Source: VRUE01 sp963703895 (GTDB lineage: Bacteria > Actinomycetota > Thermoleophilia > Solirubrobacterales > 70-9). From it: a stretch of DNA of 64,000 nucleotides. Below the pieces are notes generated by a model, which did no database searches, was not told the origin of the DNA, and saw only the letters and a program-made list of their open reading frames with translations. Numbering within the stretch: position 1 is the stretch's first letter; every line of letters begins with the position of its first letter. Of the stretch, positions 26,221 through 34,376 are shown piece by piece. Where the stretch lies: contig CAVPFX010000002.1 of assembly GCA_963703895.1 (NCBI GenBank), positions 124,001 through 188,000 of the forward strand, in the 5' to 3' direction. Position numbers and translations under genes: made by a program.

Positions 26221-26876
26221 TTCGACCAGCCGGGATAGCGGCCAGCGACGCGCCACTGCCAGGGCGGCCGCTCGCCGGGAGGGAACTCGTAGTGGTTGCG
26301 CCCAGGCAGCGTCTCCAGCGGGACCAGCGCGGGGTCGTCTTCAAGGAGGACCTCAACCCCGGCCGCGGCTTCGACATCGGCCTGGGTAGCGCGGCGGGCC
26401 AGCCGCTGCCACCCGATTGTCGGGCGGTAGAGCCAGTAGCTCAGCTCGACCCAGCCACTCGAGCGGCGCCGGTCGGTGACCTCGGTGAAGGCGGTGGTGC
26501 GGCGGCGCGAGGCGGTCAGGTGGGCGCCGGCGGCCACGGCGCAGCTTTCGCGTCGGCAGTAGCGGAAGTCGACCGGGACGAGGGACAGGCCGGCAGGGCC
26601 GGGCTTCGCTTCCGGCGGCGGCGCCAGGGCGCGGACGAGGCGCGCGAGCGGCCAGCCGTAGGCCGGGACGAGCGGGTGGTGGCGGCAGGCGTCCGGAAGT
26701 CGCGGGGCGCAGGTGAGGCGCTTGGAGATCGTGCCGGCGAGGCCGCGGCCGGCGTCGATCTCGCCGCCCGCCGCGACGGCCGCGATCGCGGCGAGCAGCA
26801 GCAGCGCGATCAGGGCGACGAGGCCGGCCTGCTCGACGCTCGCCGATCCGCGCTCCGATGAGTGCTTACGATCCAC
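26217..26876 (-). CDS. TadE-like single-span membrane protein
   Basis: 219 residues from GTG at 26876. The short basic leader VDRKHSSERGSASVEQAGLV precedes one hydrophobic span (ALIALLLLAAIAAVAAGGEI), the pattern of TadE/TadF pilin-like proteins, followed by a cysteine-containing extracytoplasmic domain (FRYCRRESCAVAAGAHLTAS). The role is unknown; it may be a minor pilin or a secreted enzyme partner. The start is chosen downstream of an ATG at 26936 because the extra residues overlap the divergent gene's upstream region. A truncated copy of its 3' end lies at 25571-25788. Confidence 0.68.
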   Translation of the reverse strand: MDRKHSSERGSASVEQAGLVALIALLLLAAIAAVAAGGEIDAGRGLAGTISKRLTCAPRLPDACRHHPLVPAYGWPLARLVRALAPPPEAKPGPAGLSLVPVDFRYCRRESCAVAAGAHLTASRRRTTAFTEVTDRRRSSGWVELSYWLYRPTIGWQRLARRATQADVEAAAGVEVLLEDDPALVPLETLPGRNHYEFPPGERPPWQWRVAGRYPGWSN

Positions 26877-26957
26877 GTTGGCGACGCTAGGGAGGAGGGA
26901 CGCGCGAGTGGCGCGCAGGGTGTCGCGACTTTGCACCGCAACCGCCTTCTGCTATTC

Positions 26958-27236
26958 ATGTGCGAGATGGAGGGCAGCCCCTTCAACCTCTTCGGCGACC
27001 CTGACGAGTTCCGCGCTCGCATGGAGGAGCTCTCGGAGCAGATGCAGTCCTCCCAGCGCGTCGCCTGGGCCGACAACGCGATCAAGCTCGCGGTCGAGAT
27101 GACCGTCGCCTCGATCGGCCAGCTCGACCTCACCGGCGATCCCGACCAGCAGGCGATGCAGGTGCGCGACGCGATCCGCGTCCTCTTTCCCGAGGCGGTC
27201 ACCTTGGTGCGCGAGGCGCGCGAAGGGTTGTCCTAG
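26958..27236 (+). CDS. Hypothetical helical protein (92 aa)
   Basis: MCEMEGSPFNLFGDPDEFRA opens a predicted all-helical protein (EELSEQMQSSQRVAWADNAI, QQAMQVRDAIRVLFPEAVTL). No domain is recognised. ATG at 26958 is preferred to an upstream start because TTGCAC and CTATTC just before it could be promoter elements. Its stop abuts the left arm of a long inverted repeat shared with the convergent gene. Confidence 0.6.
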   Translation: MCEMEGSPFNLFGDPDEFRARMEELSEQMQSSQRVAWADNAIKLAVEMTVASIGQLDLTGDPDQQAMQVRDAIRVLFPEAVTLVREAREGLS

Positions 27237-27356
27237 CGCCATCCCGTCCCGGTAGGGGTTTCGCTTAACTTTTTCGTGAAGCGCTGACGGGCTGTCGCCT
27301 TGAGGACAGCCGCGAAAAAGTGCAAGACGCTCTACCCCTACCGGGACGGGATGGCG
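27237..27356. repeat. Long inverted repeat, 23-bp perfect arms, 74-nt loop
   Basis: Arms 27237-27259 and 27334-27356 (CGCCATCCCGTCCCGG at the outer end, GGTAGGGGT at the inner end). It exactly fills the space between two convergent genes. The loop (CTTAACTTTTTCG, then CGAAAAAGTGCAAGACGCT) is homologous to the loop of the copy at 28862-28975 on the opposite strand. Confidence 0.85.
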
Positions 27357-27995
27357 TCAGAGCAAGTCGAGGCGGAGGGACCTCGCGGAACCGCGGCGGA
27401 AGATTGCCGCGACTAGCTCCAGCAGCATGGCCGCGACGAAAGCCGGGATCGCGACGACGACGCAGATCATCGCGTCGAGCCGGCGCTGCCAGGGGCGCTC
27501 GGCCTGCGCGGCCGTGCCTCGGCCCAGGGCTGCCAGGGCGACGTTGCGGCCGAAGGTGAAGCCGTTGAGCACGGTTTGCCACATCACGGCCACGCCGGCG
27601 CCGGGAGCCCAGCGGGCCCTGGTGACGACCTGGTCGCGGTTGGCGACGAGGCGCCGCACCGACTCTGTCGTGAACAGGTAGCGACTTTCGGGCTCGAGTC
27701 CCGCCCAGCCGGCGCCGCCGATCCAGGCGGCGAAGCCGGCGCGGTCGGCGATGCGCACGCCCTCGGCGCTGCCGAGCCGGTCGAGCGCGGCGAGCGCCTT
27801 CTCGGCCCCGCCCGCCTCGCCGACCACTCCCAGGCCGCAGCTCTCACAACGCCGCACCGGCCCGAGCAGGCCCGGTCGCGAGTCGATCCAGCCGAAGAGT
27901 GGCTCTCCGCAGGCCGGACAGGGCGGGTTCTCCGGACCGGCTCCCGCCTCGAGGGGCACCACGGGTGTGCGCTCGCTAGCTCGCGTCGAACTCAT
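27357..27995 (-). CDS. Zinc-ribbon membrane protein, hypothetical
   Basis: 212 residues. The N-terminal CPACGEPLFGW and RRCESCGLGVVGE form a four-cysteine zinc ribbon. A soluble region (AALDRLGSAEGVRIADRAGF) follows, then a C-terminal hydrophobic span (MICVVVAIPAFVAAMLLELV) and a basic end. No function is known. ATG at 27995 is chosen since the longer frame crosses the divergent gene. Starts of the two divergent genes are 20 nt apart. Confidence 0.65.
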   Translation of the reverse strand: MSSTRASERTPVVPLEAGAGPENPPCPACGEPLFGWIDSRPGLLGPVRRCESCGLGVVGEAGGAEKALAALDRLGSAEGVRIADRAGFAAWIGGAGWAGLEPESRYLFTTESVRRLVANRDQVVTRARWAPGAGVAVMWQTVLNGFTFGRNVALAALGRGTAAQAERPWQRRLDAMICVVVAIPAFVAAMLLELVAAIFRRGSARSLRLDLL

Positions 27996-28014
27996 CGCCG
28001 GTAGCGTACGCGCC

Positions 28015-28878
28015 GTGAACAGACGAGACGTCTTGGCCTGGGAGGAGCGCTGGGCCACCCCAGCCGCCCTCACCGCGCTCGCCTCGGTCATCTTCGTCAT
28101 CGCCGCGATCATCGTGGCGTCGCAGGGGGTTGGCAGCGCCAGTGGCGACTCCGAGCTGCTGCGCAACGTCGAGGCCCATCGCTCCTCGCAGCTGATCTCC
28201 AGCATCCTGCAGGCGATCGGCGTCGGCCTGCTCGCCGTGCCGCTCTATTACCTCTTCCGCAGCGCCAAGGCGCGCAGTGAGCGCATGCGCGGCCAGCTCG
28301 TCGGCGTGGTCATCGCCGCACCAATCTTCCTCGCCATCCTCGCCATCCTCAGTGGCGTTTCGACCCTGCACGCGGCGTCGGACTTCGTCACCAACGAAGT
28401 GCCTCACCTGGTCGCCAAGGGGGTGGCGCTGAACAGCGATCGCGCCGACGACATCGCCAATGAAGCAATCAGCGACGCCCCGCTGCGCCCGCTCGCCGCC
28501 GGCTTCGGCCTCGGTGGCCAGATCGGCTTTGCCGTGGCGATGGTCTACACCTGCCTCTACGCGATGCGGGTCGGCCTGCTCACTCGCTTCTGGGGCTCGC
28601 TCGGCATGGCCCTCGGCGCCGTCTCCTTCCTCTTCTTCCAGTTCGCCCTGCTCTGGTTCGTCTACCTCGGCATCCTGCTGCTGCGCCGCGACAGCCTCCC
28701 ACCCGCCTGGGCCGCCGGCGAAGCGATTGCTTGGCCCACCCCGGGCGACAAAGCGGCCGCGGCGATGGAGTCATCGCCAGAGGACAACGGCGGCGCTCCG
28801 CCTCAACTGGAGGAGCCGGAGGATCTGCCGAAGCTAGAGGAGCCCGAGGATCCAACCGGGACAGAGCAGTCCCGGTAG
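28015..28878 (+). CDS. Multi-pass membrane protein, hypothetical
   Basis: 287 residues from GTG at 28015. About five or six transmembrane segments are seen (ALTALASVIFVIAAIIVASQ, AIGVGLLAVPLYYLF, GVVIAAPIFLAILAILSGVS, GFAVAMVYTCLYAMRVGLLT, SFLFFQFALLWFVYLGILLL). An acidic, proline-rich cytoplasmic tail follows (QLEEPEDLPKLEEPEDPTGT), with a short internal repeat. No family is recognised beyond a general membrane protein. The TAG stop lies inside the left arm of a long inverted repeat. Confidence 0.68.
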   Translation: MNRRDVLAWEERWATPAALTALASVIFVIAAIIVASQGVGSASGDSELLRNVEAHRSSQLISSILQAIGVGLLAVPLYYLFRSAKARSERMRGQLVGVVIAAPIFLAILAILSGVSTLHAASDFVTNEVPHLVAKGVALNSDRADDIANEAISDAPLRPLAAGFGLGGQIGFAVAMVYTCLYAMRVGLLTRFWGSLGMALGAVSFLFFQFALLWFVYLGILLLRRDSLPPAWAAGEAIAWPTPGDKAAAAMESSPEDNGGAPPQLEEPEDLPKLEEPEDPTGTEQSR

Positions 28879-28975
28879 GGGTGGAGCGTCTTGCACTTTT
28901 TTGCGACCGCCACCCTCGGACGGCCCTAGCCGTTCCCCAAAAAAGTTAGGCGGAACCCCTACCGGGACTGCTCTG
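28862..28975. repeat. Long inverted repeat, 21-bp perfect arms, 72-nt loop
   Basis: Arms 28862-28882 and 28955-28975 (CAGAGCAGTCCCGG and GGTAGGGGT). Both convergent genes stop at the TAG of the symmetric CGGTAG in their arm. The loop (GAGCGTCTTGCACTTTTTTG, then CCCCAAAAAAGTTAGG) is homologous to that at 27237-27356. The inner arm GTCCCGGTAGGGGT is also shared, but the outer arms differ. Confidence 0.85.
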
Positions 28976-30611
28976 CGGCGGCTTGTTTCCGATGTGTCCG
29001 GATCTCGCTCATGATGCGCTCCAGGCGGGGCTCTTGCGAAGTGTCGACGAAGCTCATTGCCGCAGCGATGCTGGGGTGGATAGCCCCGATGCGCTCATGC
29101 ATCGCCTGGGCTACGGCGCGGTAGGTGGGATGACCCTCGCGACCGGAGCGGAGCTCGATCAGGTGCATTGCCTCGCGGGCGTTGAGGTCGAGCGTGTAGC
29201 GGATGCGGTAGGCGAGGCTGAGCGCGTAGGGGGCTTGCTCGTGCAGGCCGGCGTCGACCAGGCGCTCGTACTCGTTGCGGGAGATCTCCAGGGCTCGTTC
29301 AAACTCCTCGCCGGCGCCGGCTTCGCGGACCTCGTCGGGGATGCCGGCGCCGAGGTCGGGCCCGAGGCGCTGCCACTGCACGGTGAGCATGCGGTGGCGC
29401 TGCAGGTCGCGGAAGGCTCCGTAGTCGGAGACGATCTCGAAGCGGTAGCGCAGCGCCTCGAAGCCACGGCCGGGGCGGTGACGGCGGTTGGCCCGCTCGC
29501 CGACCATCGCCGCCAGCAGCTCGGCCCGCTCGTCGCGATCGAGCACGTCGAGGCGGGCGAGCACCTCGGTCTCGGGCACTGAGGCCGACTCGAGCAGGCA
29601 GGCAGCGAGCAGGCTCTCTTCACTGCCGTCGACGTGGACGAGCTCGACCGACGGGCTCGCCCCGCCGCTGCCGCGCCGGTCGAGACCGAGCCGCGAGACC
29701 CACTGCTCGGTCTGCTCGCGGCGCTGCCGCAGGTAGGCGACCCACTCGCCGCCGCGGTCGGGGCGCTCCACCCTGGAGACGAAGCTGGGCATCACCTGCT
29801 TCAGCTCGTTCAGGATCATGCCGCCGTACTCGCGCGCCTCCGGCAGCGGCGAGGCCATCAGCCGCAGCAGCATCTGCTCATAGGCCTGGCCGGAGGCGTA
29901 GATGCCGACGTGGCTCAGTGTCGCCGCCGGCAACAGGCCGCGCAGCAGGTCGAGCGCCTTGGCCCGGATCGAGCGCTGCCACGGCCCCTCGGGTTCGTCG
30001 TCGCCGCGGGGCCAGCGCTCGGCCGCCCAGCCCTCGACCTGGCGCAGCGAGGCCGAGTAGATCGAGAAGACCTCGTCCATCGCCGCGCCGAACTCGGGGC
30101 CGAGCTCCGCGTTGGCGTAGTAGCGGTAGCCGCCGTCCTCGGACATCGGCTTGTCGTAGGGGATGTAGCGGGTCGATTGCTCGAGGTAGGCGGCGAGGCG
30201 GCCGCGCTGCAGCACCTTGGTGAGCACGTTCGAGACCCACTCGCAGGCGACGTGAGCACCGCCGACCTGGGCGATCGAGTCGTCGCCGTAGCCAAGGAAG
30301 ACGCGTTCGTAGAGCCCCGCCGCACGCTCTCCCTCGGCGCCGTCGAAGGGCCTTGCTCCGGCCTCGGCATCCTCGGCGAACTCTTCGAGGTAGAGCCGGC
30401 GCACGGTCCCGGAATAGCGGGAGTAGCGGGCAAAAAGCGCTCCCTTGACGGTCTCCGGCAGGTTGACCAGGGCGAACACGGGCCGGTCGAGGTTGGTGAA
30501 ATGGGGGGCGAGCAGGGCTCGCTCCGCCTCGCTGAAGTCTTCGACCGGGTAACGCACCAGGGCATCGTAGCCACGGACGCGGCGACCGGAGCCTTTGCGC
30601 CACCCGTTCAA
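28959..30611 (-). CDS. Tandem ThyX-like protein (FAD-dependent thymidylate synthase family)
   Basis: 550 residues made of two ThyX-like halves. The first contains YGDDSIAQVGGAHVACEWVS and YLEQSTRYIPYDKP. The second contains FEIVSDYGAFRDLQRHRMLT, with the R-H-R of the ThyX motif, but the following serine position is not conserved (RHRMLTVQWQRL). ThyX normally is about 230 residues and makes dTMP with FAD. This doubled form occurs in actinobacteria and its catalytic competence is uncertain. A GTG at 30554 is an alternative start, just before RYPVEDFSEAE. Confidence 0.75.
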   Translation of the reverse strand: MNGWRKGSGRRVRGYDALVRYPVEDFSEAERALLAPHFTNLDRPVFALVNLPETVKGALFARYSRYSGTVRRLYLEEFAEDAEAGARPFDGAEGERAAGLYERVFLGYGDDSIAQVGGAHVACEWVSNVLTKVLQRGRLAAYLEQSTRYIPYDKPMSEDGGYRYYANAELGPEFGAAMDEVFSIYSASLRQVEGWAAERWPRGDDEPEGPWQRSIRAKALDLLRGLLPAATLSHVGIYASGQAYEQMLLRLMASPLPEAREYGGMILNELKQVMPSFVSRVERPDRGGEWVAYLRQRREQTEQWVSRLGLDRRGSGGASPSVELVHVDGSEESLLAACLLESASVPETEVLARLDVLDRDERAELLAAMVGERANRRHRPGRGFEALRYRFEIVSDYGAFRDLQRHRMLTVQWQRLGPDLGAGIPDEVREAGAGEEFERALEISRNEYERLVDAGLHEQAPYALSLAYRIRYTLDLNAREAMHLIELRSGREGHPTYRAVAQAMHERIGAIHPSIAAAMSFVDTSQEPRLERIMSEIRTHRKQAAAEQSR

Positions 30612-30786
30612 GCGACAGGGGTCGAAGGGTGCGCTCCAGACTGCGGACTCGCGTTGTTGTTAGTTAGATACGCCATATGTCGACCCTCACGATGTCCGTC
30701 CGAACCTGCTGGGACAGTCACTTTGTGCCTGTCCGTCTACGGTCTGACCAAACCGGGAGTCTGCGACGGAATACCGGGAGGAGGCG
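30612..30786. promoter_or_regulatory. Divergent intergenic region upstream of the GHKL/PRTase-like cassette
   Basis: This gap is AT-richer than surrounding DNA (GTTAGTTAGATACGCCATAT at 30657-30676). It contains the inverted repeat GGACAG (30712-30717) and CTGTCC (30729-30734). GGGAGGAGG directly precedes the ATG at 30787, a strong ribosome site. It probably holds promoters for both directions; no clear -35/-10 pair is assigned. Confidence 0.4.
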
Positions 30787-31749
30787 ATGACGATGTTTGC
30801 GCTCGAAAGTCTGGATTCGACCAGTCTCGACGAGTTGCAGCGCCGCGGAAGCGAGAGCACCGAGCAGGATCCGCTGGAATTGACACTGCGTCTTCACGAA
30901 CGTCCGGACCCTGGCGCCAGCGCGGTCTTTGCGGGCGCTTTGATGACGAGTCTTAAGGAGATTCCAATCCGCGTCAGTCACGACTCTGACGAGGCGTTGC
31001 TCGCGAATGTTTTCCGCTCGGGCCTGGCAGCCGCGCTTGGGTCTCGCAGCGGAGCCACCACTTTCGCCGACCCCGGCTCACCCTTGAACGCCCCGGGCGT
31101 TGGCGCGACCTGGACGCCTGGCACCCGCGATTTTCGGGCAGCAATGTTTCGTGACGAGGATGACGAGTCCAGCGGACTATTCGGCCCTACTCACGCGATT
31201 TTTCTTAACGCCCATCGAACTACGACACCTCCTGGACCGTCAAGCATTACCCGGCTTGTCCGGCGCTGGCTCGGCAGGCAGATGGGTGGCGACGATGATT
31301 CCGTGCCATGTCTGAGATATGTCGGCTTTGCCCTTGATCAGCTGGTCGTCAACGTCTCCGAGCATGCTGTTACCGAGCAAACGCCCTCCGTAACCTCCCT
31401 CGTGCGGCTTGAGTTGGAGCGAGAGGCCGATGCAGAGCCCCGCGCGCTCGTCTTGGTTGTCCTCGATACAGGGGCAGGCATCACGACGACTCTGCGGTCA
31501 AAGCTCGCCGATGCGTCAGCCGATTCTCAACTCCTACCCGCCCTGCTTAAAGGAGAGTTGCCGCAGTGGGGCAGGGCCAGGGGGGTTGGCCTCGCGAGGC
31601 TCACTCAACTCGTCCAGGAGAATGGTGGCACGATGTTCGTGGCCGTAAAAGGCGCGAGTGTTTCGGTTGGCCAAGAGGTGTCGGTGAACGATGGACCCAC
31701 CGCTGTCGCGGGCAGCGTGATTTCTTTGCGTCTGCCCCTGCGGGACTAA
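30787..31749 (+). CDS. GHKL-type ATPase domain protein, first gene of an AT-richer two-gene cassette
   Basis: 320 residues. The C-terminal half is a histidine-kinase/Hsp90-type ATP-binding fold: N box FALDQLVVNVSEHAV (about 181-195), G1 VVLDTGAGI (Asp at about 227), and G2 ARGVGLARLTQLVQENGG (about 264-281). The N box resembles the anti-sigma/SpoIIAB form. No HisKA phosphoacceptor domain is present, so it is not a sensor kinase. The N-terminal 130 residues (KEIPIRVSHDSDEALLANVF) match nothing I recognise. The next gene starts 9 nt after its stop. Codon use is AT-richer than in flanking genes, which suggests transfer. Role is inferred to be signalling or defence. Confidence 0.78.
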   Translation: MTMFALESLDSTSLDELQRRGSESTEQDPLELTLRLHERPDPGASAVFAGALMTSLKEIPIRVSHDSDEALLANVFRSGLAAALGSRSGATTFADPGSPLNAPGVGATWTPGTRDFRAAMFRDEDDESSGLFGPTHAIFLNAHRTTTPPGPSSITRLVRRWLGRQMGGDDDSVPCLRYVGFALDQLVVNVSEHAVTEQTPSVTSLVRLELEREADAEPRALVLVVLDTGAGITTTLRSKLADASADSQLLPALLKGELPQWGRARGVGLARLTQLVQENGGTMFVAVKGASVSVGQEVSVNDGPTAVAGSVISLRLPLRD

Positions 31750-31758
31750 GCGTTCCGC

Positions 31759-34023
31759 ATGGGGTCGTCAGCCAGTCCGCATGCGTACGTCTCCATTCGT
31801 AGCGGAGGAGTCCGAGCCTTCAATGTGCCGCGCGGGAAAGGAAGTGTTGTATTTGTCGATATCTCGACCGGTAGCGAGGCAGATCGAATCCGAGAGCTGC
31901 CACCGACCGTATTGCGTGAGCCCAGGGCGCAGCTCCTCTTTCGGATGGCTGCCGATGGCGGCGAGGCGGAGCTGAGGGCGATTCTCGAACGCTGGGACCT
32001 GCCCATGGAAGCTGCCCTGCTGAAACAACCGCTTGGCCGCCCTCCAGAGCTTGTTCCTCTTCACGGAGATCCCAGGATCGACCTAAAGGCCGCAAGGGCC
32101 ATTGAGTTGGAGGCTTTGCTGCATTGGGGTAAGGCGATCTGGAGGCCGCAGCGGTACCACTTTCGCCTCCCCTCGGGGGAGCACGCACCCGAGTTCGTCA
32201 AGCTCGGCGACGCGATTCGGGCACCTCGTGATGCTCGCGTGCTCGCCAGTTGGTTGCTGGAGTGGGTGCGCCCCCATACAGGCTTTGTTATCGATACCGG
32301 AACACTGACGCCGGTCGTTGAGGCGGTGCAGAGGCTCATGGTCGAAGAAGATTGTGCGCCTGGATCGGTTGCCGTTCTCGATCAGTACCCGCGGACCCAC
32401 GTCGACGTCGATACAGCAGTTGAAATCGCTGCCGGTGACAAAGGACGTGTGATCGCGGTGATCTCGGTCAATTCCTCCGGCGCCGTCCGTGACCGCGTTG
32501 TCACCGCTATCGACCGACAAGTAGAGAGTCTCTCTGAGCCCCTCGTGGTTGTCATGCTGGACAAGGGTAAGCCCCCCAATCGTTCAGAGATTTCGACCTG
32601 GTCGCCCTTGCCCGGCGGGCAGCCGCTGTTGCGTGGTGGCACGGTTAGCAAAGATGAATGTGAGGACTGTCGCAGTGCAAAACGCGCTCGCATCATCCCC
32701 ATTAATCCGTACACCTTCGACGGCATGTTGCCCGCCCAGCTACGGCCGATTATGCCGGCTATTACGGATGCGAGGGCCAACTGGAGGCTGTGGCAAATTT
32801 GCTCGACACATTCGGCGATTGCCGTCGAGAGCCGCTCGGCTGCACCCGTGCCTGCCCTACGCGCGAGCGGGCCGATGCCGATCCGCCTTCGTCTCGACGA
32901 GTTGATACTCCAAGAGGATTTCCGGGAGCTCGCACGGAAACGACTGTCAGCCGTGCTCGAGGATGCCGGCGAAGGGTTTCGACGCGAGGCAGATCTGGTC
33001 CTGGTTCCCAAGCATGAGCTTGAGTGGCCCGGTTTTGAGGAATTTTGGAAGGCGATTGAGCCGGTAGTCGCCCCCGGCCAGGAGCCACTTGAGTTTTCGA
33101 TCGTGGAAGAGGGTTTCGACGATCAGGTAAAGGAGCGTCTCGCCGAGGCCCAAACCGTAACGATCTTTGCCCTGGGTGCGGTTTCGGGATGGTCGCTGCA
33201 GAAGGCATTGGTCTCGGTTCAGCACACGCACCCCGAGCACGACCTCGACGCCCAGGGACTGGTCCTTCACGCGCGCCCGGCCACCGCACGAGAATGGGAG
33301 ACACTGCAGAATTCATTTGGTGCTGCCCTGCTGGCGGGTTTCAATAGCGTCCTTCCGGACCGCTCCCCGCTCACCGAGGAGCGGACGCTGTTGCAGACGC
33401 TCGATCGCTCTGGTCTCAGCCAGCAAGCTACCGAGCTCTTCGAGCAGCGCCTGCGACTCTGTAACGGCGAAAGCGAGCCGGATGGGCAGCCGGCTTCGCT
33501 CTTCTACGGCGCTCCGCGAGATGCCCGCCTGACCCGCAACTCCATCTTTGGCCAGCGGCTCGACGCTCGTTCGGTCTACGCTGCTCTCGCAGCTTCGATG
33601 GCGCTGGCCCGCGATCAGGCTGGGGAGCATGCCGCGCCGGAGTTCCGCGTCTTCGACCTAGCGGGCATCGCGCGTTCCTACTATGACCCGCTGATCCTGG
33701 CGGCGGCGTTGCGCTGGCTGCATGCCCACGAGAGCTGGTGGGGCTGGCAGTCTGCGGAAGCCGAACGTGTGATTGCAACCCTGCTTGAGAGGGCTACCCC
33801 AGAGGATCAGGAGATCTTGATCCCCGAGCTACTACTTGCTTGCGCTCAGGGCAAGGTTCACGAAGCTGCGATCGAAACACTGCTTGCTAGGGCGGAGCAG
33901 ACCGAGATTGGTGCTAGGGATGAGGTTCGAGTAGCGATCGAGTTGACACGCGCTCTGGCTACCCGTTCCGTCGACTACGCATTGGACTTCGCGGGTAACG
34001 AAGTTCCGGTCGACACCAGCTAG
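31759..34023 (+). CDS. Large protein with two phosphoribosyltransferase-like segments, partner of the GHKL ATPase
   Basis: 754 residues of no named family. Residues about 134-260 look like an orotate-PRTase-type fold: YHFRLPSGEHAPEFVKLGDA parallels the F-x-L-x-S-G-x-x-S segment, followed by FVIDTGTLTPVVEAVQRLM and VAVLDQYPRTHVDVDTA. Residues about 375-520 look like a second copy: ADLVLVPKHELEWPG and VTIFALGAVSGWSLQKAL, in the place of the PRPP loop. Neither has the canonical D-D-x-x-T-T-G-G-T motif. A Cys pair (CEDC, about 301-304) lies between them. The C-terminal third is helical (AALRWLHAHESWWGWQSAEA). PRTase-like domains have been predicted in bacterial conflict systems; membership is inference. 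Confidence 0.7.
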   Translation: MGSSASPHAYVSIRSGGVRAFNVPRGKGSVVFVDISTGSEADRIRELPPTVLREPRAQLLFRMAADGGEAELRAILERWDLPMEAALLKQPLGRPPELVPLHGDPRIDLKAARAIELEALLHWGKAIWRPQRYHFRLPSGEHAPEFVKLGDAIRAPRDARVLASWLLEWVRPHTGFVIDTGTLTPVVEAVQRLMVEEDCAPGSVAVLDQYPRTHVDVDTAVEIAAGDKGRVIAVISVNSSGAVRDRVVTAIDRQVESLSEPLVVVMLDKGKPPNRSEISTWSPLPGGQPLLRGGTVSKDECEDCRSAKRARIIPINPYTFDGMLPAQLRPIMPAITDARANWRLWQICSTHSAIAVESRSAAPVPALRASGPMPIRLRLDELILQEDFRELARKRLSAVLEDAGEGFRREADLVLVPKHELEWPGFEEFWKAIEPVVAPGQEPLEFSIVEEGFDDQVKERLAEAQTVTIFALGAVSGWSLQKALVSVQHTHPEHDLDAQGLVLHARPATAREWETLQNSFGAALLAGFNSVLPDRSPLTEERTLLQTLDRSGLSQQATELFEQRLRLCNGESEPDGQPASLFYGAPRDARLTRNSIFGQRLDARSVYAALAASMALARDQAGEHAAPEFRVFDLAGIARSYYDPLILAAALRWLHAHESWWGWQSAEAERVIATLLERATPEDQEILIPELLLACAQGKVHEAAIETLLARAEQTEIGARDEVRVAIELTRALATRSVDYALDFAGNEVPVDTS

Positions 34024-34376
34024 GCGCGTCGACCAGGCGGAGAGGCCATCAGCTCGACCCGGTGGCCGGCGGGGGCGATCACGACCGCGCGCGGCACGCC
34101 CCAGTGTTCGCGGCGGCGCTCGACCTCGAAGCCGTGCTCGGCCAGCTCGGCGAAGGCACGATCGAAGTTGGCAACGACGACAGCGGTGTGGCCGCGCGGC
34201 GGCACCGTCGGCGACTCGGTCGGCATCAGGTGGACCTGCGTGCCGTCCCGTTCCAGCCAGGTGAACTCACTGAGCGAGGCGGGCGGCTTTACCAGCTCGA
34301 AGCCGAGGACTTGCCAGAGCTCGACCGAGCGCTCGACGTCCGCGGGTGTGACCTCGATCCCGACGTGGTGCAGCAT
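34020..34376 (-). CDS. VOC (glyoxalase/dioxygenase fold) family protein
   Basis: 118 residues forming one complete VOC module: MLHHVGIEVTPADVERSVEL at the first metal-site strand, FTWLERDGTQVHLMPTESPT, HTAVVVANFDRAFAELAEHG and PRAVVIAPAGHRVELMASPP. His and Glu metal ligands are present (H4, E109). The substrate is unknown. The start overlaps the stop of the AEC transporter gene by one base, so they are co-transcribed. Its stop overlaps that of the convergent cassette gene (CTAG). Confidence 0.82.
   Translation of the reverse strand: MLHHVGIEVTPADVERSVELWQVLGFELVKPPASLSEFTWLERDGTQVHLMPTESPTVPPRGHTAVVVANFDRAFAELAEHGFEVERRREHWGVPRAVVIAPAGHRVELMASPPGRRA

Noticed and set aside
27237..28975. The two related inverted repeats as ends of a composite transposon
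   Set aside because: The two genes between them are ordinary hypothetical membrane proteins, no transposase is present, and each element is itself a full palindrome like the others in the window.
30787..31749. The GHKL gene as an ordinary sensor histidine kinase
   Set aside because: There is no HisKA H-box, HAMP or membrane span, and the N box resembles anti-sigma-type ATPases.
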